Assembly: GCA_015179125.1 (NCBI GenBank)
Contig: WHVA01000069.1
Coordinates: 1 to 64,000, forward strand
Direction: 5' to 3'
Source: Gautieria morchelliformis
Lineage: Eukaryota; Basidiomycota; Agaricomycetes; Gomphales; Gomphaceae
DNA length: 64,000 nt
Every line of letters starts with the position of its first letter. Positions within the stretch are counted from its first letter, which is position 1. Positions 1 to 11,493 of this stretch are shown here, piece after piece. The notes under the pieces are model-generated. The model saw only the letters and a list, made by a program, of their open reading frames with translations, had not been told where the DNA came from and made no database searches. Position numbers and translations under genes: made by a program.

Positions 1-535
1 TTTGAGTAATTGATCTTTCTTGATCAATCAACGCACTGCAGATATTAACCTAACTCAGGGTAAGTGAGTTATATCCTACGTTTGTTGAGTTGGAAAACCA
101 GAAAAGCCACAAGAATAGTGACATACTTGACCTGAGGAAGAGTTCAAGCGCAGAACTATCTTTTCAGGTCTTGGGGATTATTGTTGTCTTTAATTCACTC
201 AACCCGCAGTCCTAAGACTCTAGGTAGCTTTCCCCCTTAAAGTATCTGGACCGTTGGATGCCTATAAACATTCTTTGACCTCACAAAGTATTGCACAATC
301 TAAGAACTACACGTGTTCAGTTAAATCTCTATTGCTACACTTCCTGTACCAATACTGATTCTGATTGTTCACCGGAGTATAATTTCTTAATTGGGTTCTC
401 CGTTAAAATATGCTTTCTGGCACAGTCACGTGACCTGGCCTCGTCTTAAATCATGATTTGCTAGCCTTTGAAGGCTGGGAATTTTATTTTTTTTGGCTAG
501 TATGATGGATGGGACCCTTATAAATGATTCTAGGT
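1..535. other. No recognisable gene
   Basis: I see no coding pattern, spliced or unspliced, in this stretch. It ends where a minus-strand LTR fragment begins. It is probably decayed transposon sequence, but nothing here identifies a family. Confidence 0.4.
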
Positions 536-993
536 TGTTACGATACGATCCGTCGTAAGGTTGACTGAGGTCGGGAGCGAAACCCGAGGTACGGTCCGAG
601 GTTACGGGGTGAGGTTTGGATGGGGAAGTCGGAGAGGGACTAGGCTTCAGCTTATGTGCTGCGCCGACCCTACGCACGAGTCCCAACTTCGGAGGCAAAC
701 GAATAAGAGGCGATGTATTGGCTTAAGAGGCAAGGCTTAGAAACTAGCTAGTCGAAGTTATACGATAGTTGATTTTCAGACTGAGGAGTAGGAATGCATA
801 CAGGAGGGTTTATATACGGGGTGAGGGTACGAGTCAGGGGCGAACATATTAGTGGAGATCAGGGCAAGGTCAGGGCGAGGTAATATATGAATGATGCATG
901 ATGGAGCGGAATCAGTAACTAAGGGGATTCAGGCATGGGATCAAGGTCGGATATGAGCTCTAGCTCTAGCTCGGGCTCGGGTGCAGGATAACA
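536..993 (-). mobile_element. 5'-truncated LTR of a Ty3-like element
   Basis: This is an inverted copy of the 3' part of the solo LTR at 2069-2601. Both share the CG-rich start, a TATA-type promoter with 'tatata', the 'cagtctgaaaatcaac' block and the terminal 'cgtatcgtaaca'. On the minus strand it ends in AACA at 536. The copy at 2069 is longer at its 5' end, so this one lost about 75 bp. No target duplication is visible, and the flank at 994 is a copia fragment. Confidence 0.75.
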
Positions 994-1197
994 ACCAAAT
1001 TCACTGAGAGAGGCAAGTAAATTAGTCTTATTCTCCTTCGATTTATTGACCTAGAAATCCTGTAGTGAATTAATTTCTAGGTAGTGTATAATATATTTAG
1101 TGACAACCAAATTCACTGAGAGAGTGAATTAATTTCTAGTCTATTCTTTTGAATCCAAAGTCCAATCCTACTGCCTATAATTCCTGTCCTCTACAAT
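994..1197 (+). mobile_element. Copia leader fragment
   Basis: The sequence matches, in opposite orientation, the untranslated leader of the copia element at 6199-6390. Shared blocks include 'ttattctccttcgattta', 'ctagaaattaattcact' and 'attcctgtcctctaca'. The match stops at 'ctctaca', where the copia leader runs on to its gag start but this copy runs into unrelated sequence beginning ATGCCATCTGAC. It is a remnant with no coding capacity of its own. Confidence 0.7.
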
Positions 1198-2728
1198 GCC
1201 ATCTGACTCTGACACGTCACGTAGGCCCACTGGCCAGTTTGGTCTTGAGGGACACCTCATGTGTCCCTACCAAGAACAAGTTCTCGATAGCCAGCCGGGC
1301 GGCCAGCGGCATGAAAGGGCGTGGGGTGGTCACCTATCAGGGGGATGACACTGGAAGTGGAGACTGGAAGTGTCTCACCCACCCATCTAACAGCAAATGT
1401 GTGAACATCACATGTGCACAGGGCCACCTCCGCAAACTAGCTGCACAGGAATGCGAGGGCATGCCGCATGATGACCTTGTGGCCCTAGTGCCACTACAGG
1501 TGAGTGGATCGGGGGCCCATTACCAACTCACCCGACTAACCATTTGCCTCGGGATTGTAGAGTCTCCGGACCTGGGGCTGCCCCCTACTGACCCAATGGT
1601 GCCACCTGCCAGGCCCAGCATCCTGCATGAGTTGTCAGTGTCCTACCAGCCTGTGCCCCTGCCACTGTGTGCCCACCTGCCAGAGGACGCCGCCGAAGAA
1701 GCGTTCTCGGGTGCATGTGAGAGACCACCTGCCACATTGTGCCTTGGGACCAGCGCTAGGTGTGCCTGGCACCCCGAGTTGTCGGTCATGCCGAGGAAGG
1801 AGGACATCAAGCACGTTGAGTGCACCATTTATGCACTAACTGCAACCATCTCCAGTGTCATGGAGGTCATGGCGTGCACCAGGTGTCCGCCTTGAAGCTG
1901 TCAATGCTGCAGCCCAGACCTGGGCACCCTAGGATTGTTTAATTACAAAAACCATACGGTGTTCACGCACGAGCTCCTGGATGAATACACTAGTGCATAC
2001 ACGCTGGCTGAAAGTCCCTTCAGTGGGTGGACAGTGGGCATAGCACGACAATACCAGACCAATGGCTCTGTAAGGACCTGGCCTTTGGCCGGTTACTTAC
2101 TGGTACAACCTTTTTTCAAGCCCAAGCCTTGTGATACTCATGCCCAAGTACTTGTGATCCTAACCCCGAGCCCGAGCCTGAGCCTGAGCTCATATCCGAC
2201 CTTGATCCCATGCCCAAATCCCCTTAGTTACTGATCCCGTTCCATCACACATCATTTGTATATTGACCTCGCCCTTATTCCCCCGTATATGCTTGCCCCT
2301 GACCCTTACCCTCGCCTGTATATAAAACCCCCTGTATGCATTCCTATTCTTCAGTCTGAAAATCAACTATCACACTCTTTGATCCTTAGCTAGTTTCTAA
2401 GTCTTCGCCTCTTAAGCCAAACCTCGCCTCTTATTCTTTTACCTCCAAAGTTGGGACTCGTACATAGGGTCGGCGCAGCACATAAGCTGAAGCTACATCC
2501 CTCTCAGACCTCCCTATCAGAACCTCGCCCCGTAACTTCGGACCTTACCTCAGGTTTCGCCCCCGAGCTCGGTCAACCTTACAAAGGATCGTATCGTAAC
2601 AGGCTCGCACAAACCTTTTGTGACAGATGACCTGTTTAGGCAAGCCTGGTTTGCCTACATCCACCTGCAGCCATGGACGTCACCCCACACGTGTCTGGTT
2701 TGTGGCCCCTCTCCAATTGCCACCATTT
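1198..2728 (+). pseudogene. KDZ-transposon-associated cysteine-cluster gene, broken
   Basis: The recognisable core is around 1926-2063 (FNYKNHTVFTHELLDEYTSA and an ARQYQTNGS end) and resumes at 2607-2728 (PFVTDDLFRQAWFAY, then CLVCGPSPIATI). These blocks resemble proteins that accompany KDZ transposases in agaricomycetes; their exact function is unknown. An intron-like segment with GTGAGT, a CTAAC branch site and TAG lies at 1500-1560. The gene is interrupted by a solo LTR (2069-2601). Removing it with one copy of GGCTC restores the frame through NGS-HKPFVTDD. It has an in-frame stop at 1893 and is cut off at 2728 by a copia LTR; no continuation is seen beyond that element. The family call rests on remembered motifs. 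Confidence 0.55.
2069..2601 (+). mobile_element. Solo LTR with GGCTC target duplication
   Basis: The 533-bp element starts TGTAAGG and ends GTAACA, and is flanked by GGCTC at 2064-2068 and 2602-2606. It has a TATA-type box ('tatataaaacccc') near 2320. The truncated inverted relative at 536-993 shares its 3' part. It carries no internal domain, so it is a solo LTR left by recombination between LTRs. Confidence 0.85.
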
Positions 2729-3002
2729 TGTCACTGAGAGAGGGGGGAAATGTGCCCTACTGTGCATATACTACCACAGCACCCATGGCAGCGCGCGTCG
2801 AAATGATTATGTAAGGGCGCCGGTAGTGAAAAGAAGAAAAACAAATCGAAATACAAATACAAATCTTTGATAGAGAATTTCGGAAAAATTCTGAAAAATA
2901 AGGTGATCATAGTAGAATAATCTGAAAAGAAATTGGAAGGAAATATGGATGGTGGAATTTATTTGGCTTGATTTTGGTGCAGGAGCATAAATGCACCCAA
3001 CA
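2729..3002 (-). repeat. 3' LTR of the copia element
   Basis: On the minus strand it starts TGTTGGGTGCATTTATG and ends CTCTCAGTGACA. It matches 6391-6676 along most of its length, with small indels around 2765-2785 of the window. Confidence 0.85.
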
Positions 3003-3015
3003 CGCCCCCTCAAGC

Positions 3016-4560
3016 CTAATATATTCCAAGCTTCTCATTGAGGATCTTCACTCTAGGACTAGGAAGTCCTTTAGTGAGAATATCTGCCAACATTTGTTTG
3101 GTTGGCAAATAAACGAGCTTGGCTTCTTGATTTTTGATTATATCTCGAAGGAAATATAATCTGATGTCGAAATGCTTGGTTATCGTGTGTTGTTGAGTGC
3201 CATACGTGATTGCCATGGCTGATTGATTGTTTGAATAAACTTTGACAGGTTTGTTCAGTGGTTGGAATACTTCAGAAATAAAATGGTGCATCCAAAGAGC
3301 TTCTTTGCCCGCATGTGTCAGGGCGACAAATTCGGCTTCAGTTGATGAGAGGGCTACTATCAATTGTTTCTGGAAACTCCATGAAACAGTGCCCCCATCA
3401 ATCTGAAATAAATATGCTGAATACAAATGCCTATGACTCTGTGAACCCCAATCCGCATCTGAGTACCCCTTCAAGCCGTCTCGATTTCTTCCAAGTGCCA
3501 ATTTGTGATTCTTCGTGCTTTTCAGATATTTGAAGACACGTTTAACTGCATTCCAATGTGTGCCACCTGGATTCTCGAGGAATTGTGAGAGTAATGACAC
3601 CGCAAATGCAATGTCAGGTCGAGTGGCTACGGCTGCCCACATCAGTGATCCTATGGCTTGCCTGTATGGAAACTTCAACAGGGCTTTCTTGCCTCTCTCT
3701 GTAGAAGGACATTGGTCTTTAGATAATTTAACAGCTGGATCAAGAGGCGTAGCATAAGTCTTTACATCTTCGAGATTGAATTTTTTGATGATCTTCTCGA
3801 TGTATGTGGGTTGTGAAATTGCAATGGTTTTCTTCTGCCAGTCCCTTTCAATTTTGAGGTTCAATAGCCAATGGATCTCGCCTAGATCTTTCATGCTGAA
3901 GACCTGAGCAAGATCTCGTTTGACTTCGTCCAGGACTGACTGATTCTAAGCTGTGATGGTGAGGTTGTCCACAGCTATTGCAATGATCACATGCCCCTTT
4001 CCGCCACGTCTATAAAATACAGCCCCATCTGTGGCTGACGTAGTGAATCCTAACTTGTGGAATTCACCACTTAGACGTTTGTACCATTCCCTTCCAGATT
4101 GTTTGAGGCCATAAAGTGCTTTCTTCAAAAGGAGCACTTCGTCTTTGTCTCCAGATTCATATCCATACGGCTGCTTCATATACATAGGTTCAGGCAACGT
4201 TGCATTGAGGTATGCATAGTCTACATCCATTTGATGAATAGGCCAGTCGTTCCTAGCAGCAATGGTGCATATGATCCGTAGGGAGGATCACCGAGCAACA
4301 GGTGAGTATGTCTCATCATAGTTGACACCAAACTTTTGTGTGAAGCCTTGGGCAACCATTCTCGATTTAGGCATTATTGGTTTCCCTTCTGGATTACGCT
4401 TCCAAAGGTAGACCCATTTATTACCGACAATATTGGCTCCAGGAGGTGGTTTGGCTCATTCCCACACTCCCTTGTCGATTAGGGCCTCGTACTCTTTGTC
4501 CATTGATTTCTTCCACATAGGATTATTCAGAGCTTCGTCTGCATTGCTAGGTTCAACTTG
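3016..4560 (-). pseudogene. Copia reverse transcriptase and RNase H
   Basis: The N-terminal half holds the copia RT block with VGNKWVYLWKRN, MDVDYAYLNATLPEPMYMKQ and LYGLKQSGREWYKRL. The catalytic pair reads VDN where VDD is expected, at about 3965. The C-terminal half is RNase H (SDADWGSQS, LSSTEAEFVAL, ADILTKGLP). Stops near 4456 and 3946 split the frame. It lies just inside the 3' LTR, as expected for copia, and cannot make an active enzyme. Confidence 0.9.
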
Positions 4561-4562
4561 AT

Positions 4563-5656
4563 TCAAATCCCGTGCCTTGATATTGTTTTGACCGTCGGCT
4601 GGAAACCCACGATGGCAAACTCATAGCTACTGATGCCATCAATTTCAGAGGATAATTCTTGGTCGAATAGACTTTCTTTATGGTCCTCAACGTCCTTGTA
4701 AGCTAGCGTGGTCATATGTGCGCCAGCTTGTCTCTGAGTTTGAGATCTTGTTATGGAACCTGTTGGGGCTGACTGCACTTGTTTTTGATGGATCTGTTCG
4801 CTTCTCCTTATCGGTTCAGCTTCTCTAGGTCTGTCATCAACTCCCTGATTGACCTTAACGTAAACTTCGGTTCCCCACATGTGAATGTCTTTGAGATTCA
4901 GTTTCTCATGGTGAATCATTTTGTAAGGCGTTTTATCTGGTAGAGATCTTGTATGTGTCCTGTTCCTAAGATAATTGGCATGCTGGATTGCATAGCCCCA
5001 TAATATCTTAGGAAGGCGTGATTCCAATAGCATGGCACGAGTTCTCTCAGTGAGAGTTCGTTCAGACGTTCGGCAACACCATTAGACTCTGGTGTGTCGT
5101 GTACCGTCAACCAATGCTTCGTGCCTTGTTTGGCCAGGTGCTGTTCGAATTCAGAGCTCGTATATTCGCCCCCTCGAGCAGAAACAAGTCCCTTGATGTG
5201 CACATTTCTCTGTCGAAGCATTAGAGTCTCGTAGAGCTTGTATTTTGAGAATGCTTCCGATTTGTTCACCATGAGATAGATCACTGATTCCCTTGGGAAA
5301 TAATCGATAAAACAGACAGAATATGACTTTTTATTGATTGTGAGGTGCCTTGCAGGTCCCCAGACATCAGAATAAATTCTGTCACCAAATTTTGATGTTC
5401 GGTCTCTGGGTTCTTGAGGAAGAGGTTTGCGTGCAATCTTGGCTTGAATGCACACATCACAGACAATTCTATCGCCTGTGGAGCTCAGTTCAATGCCCAA
5501 TATCATCCCACTATTTAGTAGATGTTGTAGGGACTTCTGTGAGATGTGCCCCATTTTTTGATGAATTTCCATGGCAGACAAACACATATGGGCTTGAGCA
5601 CTTGGTGACTGGAGGTCTAGTCGATATAATCCATTGACCTTTGGTGCTTGCATCAA
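4563..5656 (-). pseudogene. Copia GAG-pre-integrase and integrase
   Basis: Reading on the minus strand, a GAG-pre-integrase zinc-binding region (H and C residues around MGHISQKSLQHL and CDVCIQAK) leads into the integrase core with SDVWGPARHL and PESNGVAERLN. The frame shifts near 5030, where the remainder (LPKILWGYAIQHANYLRN) continues in another frame. It sits between the gag and RT pieces in the usual copia order. Disruptions make it non-functional. Confidence 0.85.
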
Positions 5657-5728
5657 TATCTTTCCAGCAGCGTTAGATATTGTGCATTTCTGGCCACCGA
5701 GTTGAATATCGTAGCCAGCATCATTGCA

Positions 5729-5905
5729 GAGAGAGAGAGAGAGATAGTCAATTAGAGTGCTCGAAGCGCTAAGCGCTTATGGTGCACTATACTACTGTGT
5801 AAGAGATTCTACTTAATCTATCTACCTGATGTATGTTATTCTGTGGCAGTTAGACTGCATGATATGGGAAGAAGAGACTACGACTGGTTTTGAGTGTGAG
5901 CATAG
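5729..5905 (-). repeat. Dispersed repeat with (CT)n tail, copy 1
   Basis: This stretch is nearly identical to 29646-29830. Read on the minus strand it ends in a CT microsatellite preceded by 'gcaccataagcgctt'. A shorter relative with the same end is at 28944-29108. Here it lies between gag and integrase of the copia element. It could be a SINE-like element or part of the copia family; no target duplication was found for this copy. Confidence 0.55.
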
Positions 5906-6198
5906 TGACTCTGACACTGAGACGATGATTGGGTCTTGGCTTGTCCTTCTCTAGCAAGATATCTCTCCAGCTTCTCCTCAGCCTTATCCATCTGAGTTTC
6001 CTCAGCTTCTGTAAGAATATGGACTGGGGGCATGACTGGAGGATCAGGAGGTCGAGTGACTCTCCCTTCTACATGCTTGAGTAGATTTTTGGACTCGAAA
6101 TAGCTGATGAGAGTGGCTCGCCACAATGGCCAATCACTTCCATCTGTAGCAAGCTTCTCAACACCTAAAATCTTCTGTGAAGTGTCTCTGGGGCCCAT
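5878..6198 (-). pseudogene. Copia gag fragment
   Basis: The minus-strand ORF starts MGPRDTSQKILGVEKLATDG and contains DWPLWRATLISYFESKNL, the typical start of copia gag (UBN2-like). It stops after 106 residues, within the repeat at 5729-5905, so the capsid C-terminus and zinc knuckle are missing. Confidence 0.75.
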
Positions 6199-6390
6199 AA
6201 CCCTGTAGAGGACAGGAATTATAGGCAGTAGGTTCGGACTTGATACTCAAAAGAATGGACTAGAAATTAATTCACTCTCTCAGTGAATTTGGTTGTCACT
6301 TGTAATATTATACACTACCTAGAAATTAATTCACTACAGGATTTCTAGGTCAATAAATCGAAGGAGAATAAGACTAATTTGCTTGCCTCT

Positions 6391-6676
6391 ACACTGAGAG
6401 AGGGGGAAATGTGTCTCACTGTGCATATACTACCTACCACCCGGCCCTTTAGCGCCCATGGCAGCGCGCGTCGAAATGATTATGTAAGGGTGCCGGTGGT
6501 GAAAAGAAGAAAAACAAATCAAAATAGAAGTACAAATCTTTGGTAGAAAATTTCGGAAAAATTCTGAAAAATAAAGTGATCATAGTAGAACAATCTGAAA
6601 AGAAATTGGAAAGAAATACGGATGGTGGAATCTATTTGGCTTGATTTTGGTGCAGGAGCATAAATGCACCCAACAA
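6391..6676 (-). repeat. 5' LTR of the copia element
   Basis: It pairs with the LTR at 2729-3002. The outer end 'tgcacccaaca' at 6666-6676 is shared exactly. The inner end reads 'tacactgagag' where the other LTR has 'gtcactgagag'. Confidence 0.8.
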
Positions 6677-7114
6677 ATTGACCAGAGGTATTGGGAATGT
6701 CGTGGTGAGCTCTCTCGCGAGACTCATTCCGCCCCCAAACCCAAGGCCAAGAACGACAGGTCGGCCAACCAAAACCGAGGCTCCCAGAACAATGACCGAC
6801 GTCAAGGTCAAGGTTCCGGCAACTCTAACGCTAATGCCAGTAATAACCATGGCAAAGGCAAGGACAAGCCAAAAGGGAATAACCAGTCCAAGGGTCAGAA
6901 AAAAACCGAACCGGACAGACTCGGCAAGGACAGCAAACTCACGCCCACAGAATGTCAGCGTCGCATGGATAACAACCTCTGCCTAGTATATGCGCAGAGT
7001 GGCCACCGTGCAAAGGAGTGTCTGAGAACCACATCAGCCCAGGCAGCCACAGCGTCTTATGGGAAGACATCCGACGATAAAGCCGATGGCTCGGCTTCGG
7101 GCGCAAAAAAATAA
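6677..7114 (+). pseudogene. Chromovirus gag C-terminus
   Basis: A basic, Asn/Gly/Lys-rich linker precedes a zinc knuckle. The knuckle reads CLVYAQSGHRAKEC, where a CCHC knuckle needs C at the fourth position, so the second cysteine has become Tyr. The N-terminal capsid part is missing at the copia LTR boundary. The stop lies at 7112-7114, upstream of the protease frame. Confidence 0.8.
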
Positions 7115-7179
7115 TCAGCAGCCCTACGGCCTCCGTGCATACCGAGGGTCGCATTGACTTGGCTTGTGCATTGGGGGAG

Positions 7180-9229
7180 GTAAGATCAATGCTTCTGCTC
7201 TCTGTTCCCCGAATTCTCTTGTAGTTAGTTTATCCTCGTCTCTGCTCCCCAACCAAAAGTTTAAAGCCCTAGTAGATTCCGGTTCTAGTCATTGTTTCAT
7301 TGAATCAGTTTTGTAAGTAGGAATAGCCTGAAAACCCAATCCGTAGATCCAATCCCGCTCCGTTTGTTTGATGGTAGTACAAATTCGGTAATTACTGAAG
7401 CTGTAGAGCTACCTATCCATTTCCCCGATCACACCCATTCCGTAGACTTTTATGTCACCCCCCTTGATTTGTCTGTTTCGGTAGTTCTTGGACACAACTG
7501 GCTCACCCGCTACAATCCGTTGATTGACTGGGTACTGGGCAGTATTACGTTCCGAACTACCCTTCCGGGAAGTCCTGTGGACAACCTGCCAGCTTTGGCT
7601 GCTCGCGCCTCCACAGCCGAGACTGAGCCAAACATGAGCTTGGAAGCTCCCCAGATGGCTCTCCTGAATGCAGTGGCATTTTACCGTGCCTGCAAACTAG
7701 AGGGTTCCCAATGTTTCCAGCTAAACCTGGCACAACCCAAACCCGAGACGTTGGCCCATTCGGCCTCTGTGCAACCCAATCTGGTGGATGTAAAGGATGT
7801 TCCGAAGGAGTATCATGACTTTGCGGATGTCTTTAGTAAATCCAAGGGTGATGCCTTGGCTCCCCACCGACCCTACGATCTGAAGATCGCCCTGGAGGAT
7901 GGTGCTACTCCTCCTCAACCCCCATTATACTCGCTCTCTACCTTGGAGCTTGTCACGCTCCGAGCTTTCATTGATGAGCACCTGAACTTGGGTTACATTC
8001 AGCCCACTCGGTCCTCCCACAGAGCCCCTATCCTCTTTGTGAAAAAGAAGAGTGGCGAACTTTGGCTCTGCGTGGATTTCCGAGCACTCAATAAGATTAG
8101 GAAGAAGGACCGCTATCCACTCCCGTTAATTACTGACTTGTTGGATGCACCCCAAAAGGCTCGGATTTATACCAAAATCGATCTTCGGCATGCATTCCAC
8201 CTCGTGCGAGTCACCGAAGGTGACGAGTGGAAAACAGCATTCCGGACCCAGTATAGCTCATTTGAATGGCTAGTCATGCCTTTCGGTTTGACAAATGGTC
8301 CTGCGGTTTTTCAACGATTTATGAATGATGTCTTTGGAGATATGCTTGATGTATGTGTTGTCGTGTACCTTGATGACATACTCATCTACTCCGACAGCCC
8401 GGTCAAACAAAGGGAACACGTCCGTGAAATATTGCGGTGTCTTTGGAAACACGGTCTCTATGCTAAACCCGATAAATGCGAATGGCACCGAGATTCCGTG
8501 GAATTCTTAGGGTATATGCTGTCGACCAACGGCTTTACCGTGTCTGAAGACAAAGTAAAAACAATCCGCGATTGGCCCGAACCCCAGAAGGTAAAAGACA
8601 TACAGTCCTTCCTTGGCTTCGCCAATGTTTACCGCCGCTTTATCTACAACTATTCCAATATCACGGTCCCCCTAACCCAGCTAACCTATAAAGGCACCCC
8701 TTGGGAGTTTACCGAAGAATGCCGAAAGTCTTTCAATTACCTCGAGGAGGCTTTCACTTTGGCTCCGATTTTGTCACATTGGATTCCCGACCAGCCTATG
8801 GTCGTGGAAACCGACGCCTCAGACTATGCCCTTGGCGCAATCCTGTCCTTGTTCGATGAGGAGGGTGTCCTGCACCTGGTCACTTTCCATTCCCGAACAT
8901 TTTCCGGTGCTGAATTAAATTATGATGTCCATGATAAAGAGCTACTGGCAATTTTTGAAGCATTTCAACGTTGGAGACACTATCTGGAGGGCTCCGGCTC
9001 CCCTATCGACGTGGTTACCGATCACAAAAACTTGGAGTATTTTGCCACCACAAAGTTGCTAACCCGACGACAAGCCCACTGGTCCAAATTCCTCTCTCAG
9101 TTTAACCTCATTATTCGGTTCCATCCCGTAAAGCTCGGTACAAAACCCGACACTCTAACTAGACAATGGGATGTCTACCTTAAAGAGGGAGGTAATGACT
9201 ACGACTCAGTCAACCTGCAAAACTTCTGA
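7180..9229 (+). pseudogene. Chromovirus protease, reverse transcriptase and RNase H
   Basis: The aspartic protease motif ALVDSGSSHCFIES lies at about 7267-7308, then the frame breaks near 7317. The long frame from 7364 to 9229 carries the protease tail (VVLGHNWLTRYNP) and RT blocks SHRAPILFVKKKSGE, LCVDFRALN and FGLTNGPAVFQRFMND. The catalytic YLDD is present (VVYLDDILIYSD). RNase H follows with ETDASDYALGAIL and NYDVHDKELLAI. The RT/RNase H portion is uninterrupted and well preserved; the break before it and the stop at 9227 disable the polyprotein. Confidence 0.9.
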
Positions 9230-10694
9230 CCGATTTTCACTAATCAACAACTATCGGAATCCCTCTGGGCAACTTGTCTGCTTGAACCCATCCTCCGGGC
9301 AAGCATCGTGATGGACTCCGAGAAGCTTCATGCTGACATATTAGCTAACCTGGCATCCAACCCCGTAGCCGCTAAGCATCTCAGTGATAGTTCCGACCCG
9401 AGATGGACACAAACCGAGGATGGTTTCCTGGTGCTTACGCATTGGCAAATCCTCACAACTTCCAGTCAATGTTTAAGACCAGGCAACTCATTTGTGCCAT
9501 CATCCTTGACTCTGCATCACTGTTGACATCCATCCAACAGGGCCAGTTGACCGATCCCCTGTCCTCAGCCCACATCACTCATCTTCAGTCTCCTTCGATG
9601 GCGATCGTCCCTCCGAATGTGAAGCCAGACCCCTGGTCACTTGGAGAGGATGGCAAAATGCTGTTATACAAACAGCGAACGTATGTCCCTGATCACAATG
9701 ATATTCACTTGGACATCCTTCGCTCACTGCATGATCATCAGTTAGCAGGACACCCAGGGATCAGCAAGACAATGAAGAACATTTGGAGACAGTACCATTG
9801 GCCAAACATGTCCACCTTCATCACCAACTACATCGGTTCCTGTTCCAAGTGTTGCCATGCTAAGTCCATTCATCACAAACCCTTCAGTCCTCTTCGCTTT
9901 CTGCCCATTAGCCAACGGCCTTGGGACCCGATCTCCATGGACTTCATCAAGGGACTCCCACCTTCAGATGGACACAACATGATCCTCGTCATTGTCGACC
10001 AACTCACGAAGATGGCATTGTTCATTCTGACATTTTCAGACATTGATTCAGGAGATGTTGCCATGCTCTTCCTTCGCCACGTATTCACTAAACATGGTAC
10101 CCCCAGCAACATCATTTCCGATCAAGGAAGCACTTCACGTCACGATTCTGGACCTCACTCTGCGAAATCCTCGGCATCAAAGGCAACTTATCCACAGCTT
10201 ACCACCCCCAAACCAATGGACAGACAGAACAAGTAAACCAGATCCTAGAACAGTACCTCTGCGTCTACATCAACTACCAGCAGGACGACTGGGACAACCT
10301 CCTCCCCCTCACCAAATTCACCTACCACAACACAGCCCATTCGGCGACACAGCTCACGCCATTCTTTGCCAACAAGGGCTTCCATCCAAAGCTTGAAATA
10401 TCTCTCACTTCGGTCGCCTCCAAAGATGCTTATTGCCAGTCGGCAGATCTCAAGGACCTCCATCAGTAACTTTGAGATCAAATAAAGAAATCAATTACCC
10501 AGTACACTTCAGCCACCACCAGTCACCACATTCCAATTCCTTTGGAGACAAAGTATGGCTTGACTCGCGAAATATTCACACAAAAAGGCCTTCGAAGAAA
10601 CTCAATCACTGAAGACTTGGCCCATATCCCATCACGGCTAAAATATCTTCTCATGCGTTTCGCTTAGGCTTACCATTGGATCTTTGTCAGATTC
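9230..10694 (+). pseudogene. Chromovirus integrase
   Basis: The HHCC zinc domain is seen around 9730-9860 (HDHQLAGHPGISKTM, then CSKCCHAK). The catalytic core has Asp in DPISMDFIKGLP and Asp in NIISDQGS. After a frame shift near 10125 the catalytic Glu lies in QTEQVNQILEQYL. The frame is broken at least three times. The last stretch before the solo LTR reads LGLPLDLCQI and rejoins IHPVFHVSLLEP at 11434. Confidence 0.9.
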
Positions 10695-11433
10695 TCTTGT
10701 TAGTATCGAGAATGAGAATAGTAGAATTTATGATTTAAACTTTGATTGAAAGTTAAATTGAGTGGATCCGGAATAGCAAAGTATACACGCATATAACTAA
10801 GTATATGCATCTTACAATAAATGCTAGTAAGATCAACTAACTGAATGTGTAGTGAAAATACGAGTGGAATTCACTATCAATCCTATCGTACAGAGTGGAG
10901 TATTTATCCGTTAAGAGATGGTTCTTGGCATTTTCTTGGTACACTATGGAATAAGAACAAAGAAAAGGTGGAATGGGGAGAACGGGGTGTGTGAGGTATT
11001 AGGAGTGAGTATGACCGATGTGTGTGGTCTGGTGGAGTATAAAGCATGATGGTAGAGAAAGGAAAACAGATCTTAAGAAGAATAGGGGATGCGGTCAAGG
11101 TGTATGCAGGGCCGGCTTGTTGTATCGCGTACCTTGATCGAGTCACGTGATCAGATGGCATGTAGCTCTTGGGATCGGGCTCTGCATACTTGTACAAGAT
11201 GGATAGGGGTGATCTGGACTTTGGTAGCGTGTGATACATGTTCTTGTGTTATCGGACTGATCGGATGCATGGATTGGGTAGGTTTGAATGTGTGTGCTGG
11301 AGCTCGGTGATCTCAGAGATGGGTTGGGTGACTGTATGCGTGTTCGGATGTGGGTAGTTGATTCTGTTTGGTGTTAGGGACTGTAGTAATGAAGGTAGTG
11401 GTTTGGCATAGTGTTTCTTCAGTACTTCCAACA
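10695..11433 (-). mobile_element. Solo LTR inside the chromovirus, GATTC duplication
   Basis: This 739-bp insertion is flanked by GATTC at 10690-10694 and 11434-11438. Removing it with one GATTC restores the chromovirus frame exactly (LPLDLCQ-IHPVFHVSLL). Read on the minus strand it begins TGTTGGAAGTACTG, has a TATA-like 'ggataaatactcc' and ends CGATACTAACA plus three bases. No coding domain is seen. Confidence 0.8.
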
Positions 11434-11493
11434 GATTCACCCAGTGTTTCATGTATCCCTTCTTGAACCAACAACGACATCTACTATTCCAGG

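Larger units (their letters stand above)
2729..6676 (-). mobile_element. Ty1/copia retrotransposon, degenerate
   Basis: Two similar LTRs (2729-3002 and 6391-6676) flank gag, integrase, reverse transcriptase and RNase H remnants in copia order on the minus strand. A purine-rich tract of the type used to prime plus-strand synthesis abuts the inner edge of the 3' LTR near 3003-3015. The outer flanks differ: a KDZ-associated gene on the left and chromovirus gag on the right. The expected 5-bp duplication is absent, which implies a later deletion or recombination. Stops and frame breaks make it inactive. Confidence 0.9.
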
